Assembly: GCA_028724885.1 (NCBI GenBank)
Contig: JAQYTJ010000031.1
Location: forward strand, 62,001-126,000
Length of the DNA: 64,000 nucleotides
Direction of reading: 5' to 3'
Origin: Bacteroidales bacterium
GTDB taxonomy: Bacteria > Bacteroidota > Bacteroidia > Bacteroidales > UBA932
Shown piece after piece: positions 61,399-64,000 of the stretch; within the stretch, counting starts at the first letter, position 1; the number at the start of each line of letters is the position of its first letter. A program made the position numbers and the translations under genes. The notes beneath the pieces were generated by a model. The model was not told the origin of the DNA. It searched no databases and saw only the letters and a program-made list of their open reading frames with translations.

Positions 61399-63696
61399 TT
61401 ATTTAATATATTCCTGCACTTCCGCGGGGATAGTGAACTTCTTCTTTTCTATCGTAATAGTGGCAGTGCTGTCGCCCATATGATAGCTGAATTTTCCTCG
61501 TGCAGAATCGAACAAAGGAAACAGGAACCCTCCCCTTATCGTTCGTGCGTACAAATTGTAGTAATTAACCGTGAATTTATCATAGGCATTCTTTATCTCG
61601 AATTGTACGCTGTCTTTTGTCTCATTGAAATTCTTTAACCCATAGTCGGTACTGTTACTTATCAGTATTTCATTTAGATAGCCAATAACGCCTATCCGTC
61701 CAGTGACTTCATAATTTATCTTCAGTCTCTCGGTGAAGTCGGCAAGATTCTCGTACCGACGGAAAGCATACAGCTTTCCTAGATCGCTCCTAGTGCGCTC
61801 CGACTCTGGCACATCGTAGACCTCGGAGGAATAGATGTGACCGAAAGTCTTAGTGTCGAACATCAAGAACAAATTCGTTTCGCCAATCTTGACAACGTAC
61901 CGAGACCGCGTAGTGTCTAACTGCCCAAATTCGCAAAGTTCTGGCGCGATCACCATGTCCCTACCGTTATCGAATGAGGAGGCCCTGCATCCATAATCGG
62001 CTTGGTATTTCACCGCCAGATTCGGATTAGTAGCAGTTCCCGTATTCTTGAAGACATTCTCATGTACTTTGACGGTTGAAGGATTCTTGCCATCTCCGAC
62101 AACCACGTATGCATAAGTAGGGAATGCCGGATAACCATCTTTATCGTAACTTATGTGCCTAGAGACTAACGGAGAATGCAGGATTTCAGCCGAGGACATA
62201 TCTATGGAATCTGAGCATACCGCATATCCTTCCGGGATAGGCAAGCTAAGGTTGACCATTTGAACGCTTAGCTCTTTGAGATCGCTCTCGCTTATGTTAT
62301 AGTAATAGTTCTGCGCTGGCCAATCCTGCTGCATGCCTTCGTAAACTCGTTTCGCCGCCCAATTGATCCTCACGCTGTTATAATCATTAAAGGAGGGCGT
62401 GGTCAATTTAGCAATCAGTGAAACACGATAAGGAATGAAAGTGTTATCTGCTATCAAGGAAGCATCATCTATGCTCTTCTCTCCGAAAGACAAAGATTTT
62501 ATGCTGAGCAGCCTGCCACCATGCCGTCCATCGTCAGCCCACTCCGGCAGTTCGTCGCAATCTACATAAATATAACCGCTCTCGTCCGATTTCCATTCGT
62601 ATGAAACGCCTTTCTCGTCCATAGCTTTTATCTCTGCGTTCGGGATGATCACCGGTCCCGGGCCACTTACGAGGTAAGCAACCCCTCCTGAAAGCGGATT
62701 GACATATTCATAAGTCGTGTCGCTTCCGTTGATTCTCTTCAAAGATTTTACTGGCACCACATTGTACTTAGACTTATCATAGTCAACATAAATGAATTCA
62801 GTCTTGATTAGTCCATCTTTCCCGTCCTTTCCATCGGAGCCTCTGAGATATTCCCAGAAATCCTGAAGCGAAGTCTTTGTCTTGTCCCATTTATTGCCAG
62901 GATTCTTCGGATCCTCAAGTCCTTCAGCAGACAGCACCTCGTCTTTCCACAGCTCGTAAGCAGACTTGCCATTCTTGCCGTCCTTGCCATCTTTTCCGTC
63001 GATGCCATTTTTGCCGTCGGCTCCGTCCTTGCCATCCTGACCTTTCGCAGGAACGCCCAAATCCTTTGGAATCCCGTCCACGACAATCCACCAGTTACCG
63101 TTATCCCCAATGTAAGGAATGCTTCCATCGGCACCGCCTTTACCATCGGTTCCATCTTTACCGTCTTTACCATCGGCTCCATCTTTGCCGTCAACTCCAT
63201 CTTTTCCTCTCGCTAGCACATTCAGGTCTGTAGGAACCCCATCTACCACAATCCACCAGTTTCCGTTCTCTCCAATGTAAGGCGTGTTGCCGTCATCGCC
63301 ATCACGACCAGTCAAGAAGTCGTAGAAATCTCGTTTAGAAGTCTTATCGTCCGGCCATAACGTGCCTGGATTCTTCGGGTCTTCAAGTTCATGGTTCTGG
63401 ACCATTTCCACCCAGACCTCGTAAGCAGATTTTCCATCTGCCCCGTCTTTGCCATCGGCCCCGTCCTTCCCATCCTTCCCTTTCAGGTAGATGAAATAGT
63501 CATTGATCTCTGTAGCCCCAGTCCAGTCCTTAATGGTGCCATCCTTCACGGCCTTCACCCAGACCTCGTAAGCAGAAAGTCCTTCAGCGCCTCTTTCGCC
63601 CTGCGGGCCCTTCGGCAGCTGCATTTCAACGTCGGTGCAGGCAATCATTGCTACTGCGCCGAGAATAACAATGAATGTTTTGATTAATTGTCTCAT
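61399..63696 (-). CDS. Collagen-like repeat lipoprotein with modular N-terminal region
   Basis: A 765-residue lipoprotein (lipobox MIAC, Cys20). Residues ~28-295 are modular: G-x-y collagen-like stretches made mostly of GKDG, GADG and GTDG triplets, a SAYEVW module present three times (each leading to ...DFYDFLTGRDG-like ends) and a module PYIG(E/D)NGNWWIVVDG present twice. Residues ~310-765 look like beta-rich domains with no repeat. Proteins of this build lie on the Bacteroidetes surface; glycan binding or adhesion is possible but not shown. It starts 3 nt after the OmpA-domain gene, so they form one operon. The DNA repeats may allow length variation. Confidence 0.82.
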   Translation of the reverse strand: MRQLIKTFIVILGAVAMIACTDVEMQLPKGPQGERGAEGLSAYEVWVKAVKDGTIKDWTGATEINDYFIYLKGKDGKDGADGKDGADGKSAYEVWVEMVQNHELEDPKNPGTLWPDDKTSKRDFYDFLTGRDGDDGNTPYIGENGNWWIVVDGVPTDLNVLARGKDGVDGKDGADGKDGKDGTDGKGGADGSIPYIGDNGNWWIVVDGIPKDLGVPAKGQDGKDGADGKNGIDGKDGKDGKNGKSAYELWKDEVLSAEGLEDPKNPGNKWDKTKTSLQDFWEYLRGSDGKDGKDGLIKTEFIYVDYDKSKYNVVPVKSLKRINGSDTTYEYVNPLSGGVAYLVSGPGPVIIPNAEIKAMDEKGVSYEWKSDESGYIYVDCDELPEWADDGRHGGRLLSIKSLSFGEKSIDDASLIADNTFIPYRVSLIAKLTTPSFNDYNSVRINWAAKRVYEGMQQDWPAQNYYYNISESDLKELSVQMVNLSLPIPEGYAVCSDSIDMSSAEILHSPLVSRHISYDKDGYPAFPTYAYVVVGDGKNPSTVKVHENVFKNTGTATNPNLAVKYQADYGCRASSFDNGRDMVIAPELCEFGQLDTTRSRYVVKIGETNLFLMFDTKTFGHIYSSEVYDVPESERTRSDLGKLYAFRRYENLADFTERLKINYEVTGRIGVIGYLNEILISNSTDYGLKNFNETKDSVQFEIKNAYDKFTVNYYNLYARTIRGGFLFPLFDSARGKFSYHMGDSTATITIEKKKFTIPAEVQEYIK

Positions 63697-63699
63697 AGG

Positions 63700-64000
63700 T
63701 TAATATATTCTTTCTATCAATACTTTTCTATCCATTCTTCTTTCTTCATCCGAAGACGATACCGAGGTTATCGCTATGCGCTTTCCAAAACCTTTCACGA
63801 TTAACCTGTCTTCAGGAACGCCCCTTTTCACAAGGCCATCGCGGACAGTCTTCGCCCTGTCAAGCGACAGCTTCTCATTGTATGTATGGGATCCTTTCGC
63901 ATCAGTATAGCCGGAGACCAAGAACTTAGAATCTTGTTCTCCATTAAGAATTTCAGCAATCTCGTCCAAGATAGCCTCTGATTCAAGAGTCAATGAATAT
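63700..64000 (-). CDS. OmpA-family C-terminal domain protein, partial
   Basis: The frame runs off the window end; about 100 C-terminal residues are visible. They are an OmpA-like peptidoglycan-binding domain: SKFLVSGYTDAKGSHTYNEKLSLDRAKTVRDGLVKRGV, then GFGKRIAI and RRMDRKVLIERIY, with the conserved Asp and Arg that bind diaminopimelate. The stop lies 3 nt before the collagen-like lipoprotein start. The N-terminal part beyond the window decides whether it is an outer-membrane barrel or a lipoprotein. Confidence 0.88.
   Translation of the reverse strand, partial: YSLTLESEAILDEIAEILNGEQDSKFLVSGYTDAKGSHTYNEKLSLDRAKTVRDGLVKRGVPEDRLIVKGFGKRIAITSVSSSDEERRMDRKVLIERIY

Overview
The window looks like the chromosome of a gut-type member of the order Bacteroidales (phylum Bacteroidota), probably an uncultured lineage. 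The evidence is the promoters of the Bacteroidetes type (TTTG, 19 bp, TAnnTTTG) in front of several genes, A-rich start regions mostly without Shine-Dalgarno sequences, the Bacteroidetes-type V-ATPase operon with a DUF2764 gene, small Bacteroidetes-specific families (DUF3276, DUF5606), an L31 type B protein and a CpsB/Wzc/Wza capsule export set. No species can be named from the sequence alone.

Layout. 1-7.8 kb (minus strand): glpB and glpA, a lipoprotein, rimO, DUF5606, coaE, a YbbR-like protein, yajC and nusB, tightly packed and often overlapping by 4 nt. 7.8-11.7 kb (plus): a DUF3276 nucleic-acid-binding protein and a three-gene envelope module (Tat-exported oxidoreductase, DUF1080 lipoprotein, sugar isomerase-like lipoprotein) that fits 3-keto-sugar chemistry, closed by a terminator. 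11.8-19.0 kb: a complete V-type ATPase operon. 19.0-22.9 kb: a phosphohexomutase, a DUF1343 protein and a WecA-like initiating transferase. 22.9-23.9 kb: a gene-free convergent gap with a 21-22 bp tandem repeat.

23.9-38.3 kb (minus) is an O-antigen/capsule locus: WbuC, WbuB, the full UDP-L-FucNAc pathway (FnlA, FnlB, FnlC), glycosyltransferases, a polymerase, a pyruvyltransferase, an Fe-S partner protein and a Wzx flippase, with two IS scars. Its export half (CpsB, Wzc, Wza) lies at 50.07-54.1 kb in the same orientation. Between the halves sits a 12-kb low-GC defence and mobile-element island. It holds a four-gene minus-strand operon combining an RloA/RloB (AbiL-like) pair with a GajA/GajB (Gabija-type) pair behind one promoter. 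It also holds a hipBA toxin-antitoxin pair, remnants of DUF262 and AbiEii genes, IS4 and IS3 scars, and a 1.8-kb element bounded by 17-bp inverted repeats that carries an AAA/DUF4143 ATPase and no transposase.

54.2-64 kb returns to ordinary chromosome: rpmE2, a tRNA-Glu(CTC), an SGNH esterase, a dipeptidyl-peptidase-IV-like S9 peptidase, a uxaC/exuT hexuronate operon, and an OmpA-domain protein followed by a collagen-like lipoprotein. A frame-independent enrichment of the word GAATAT marks the core regions and seems to fade in the island. The best candidates for something new are the RloAB-GajAB operon and the inverted-repeat ATPase element.
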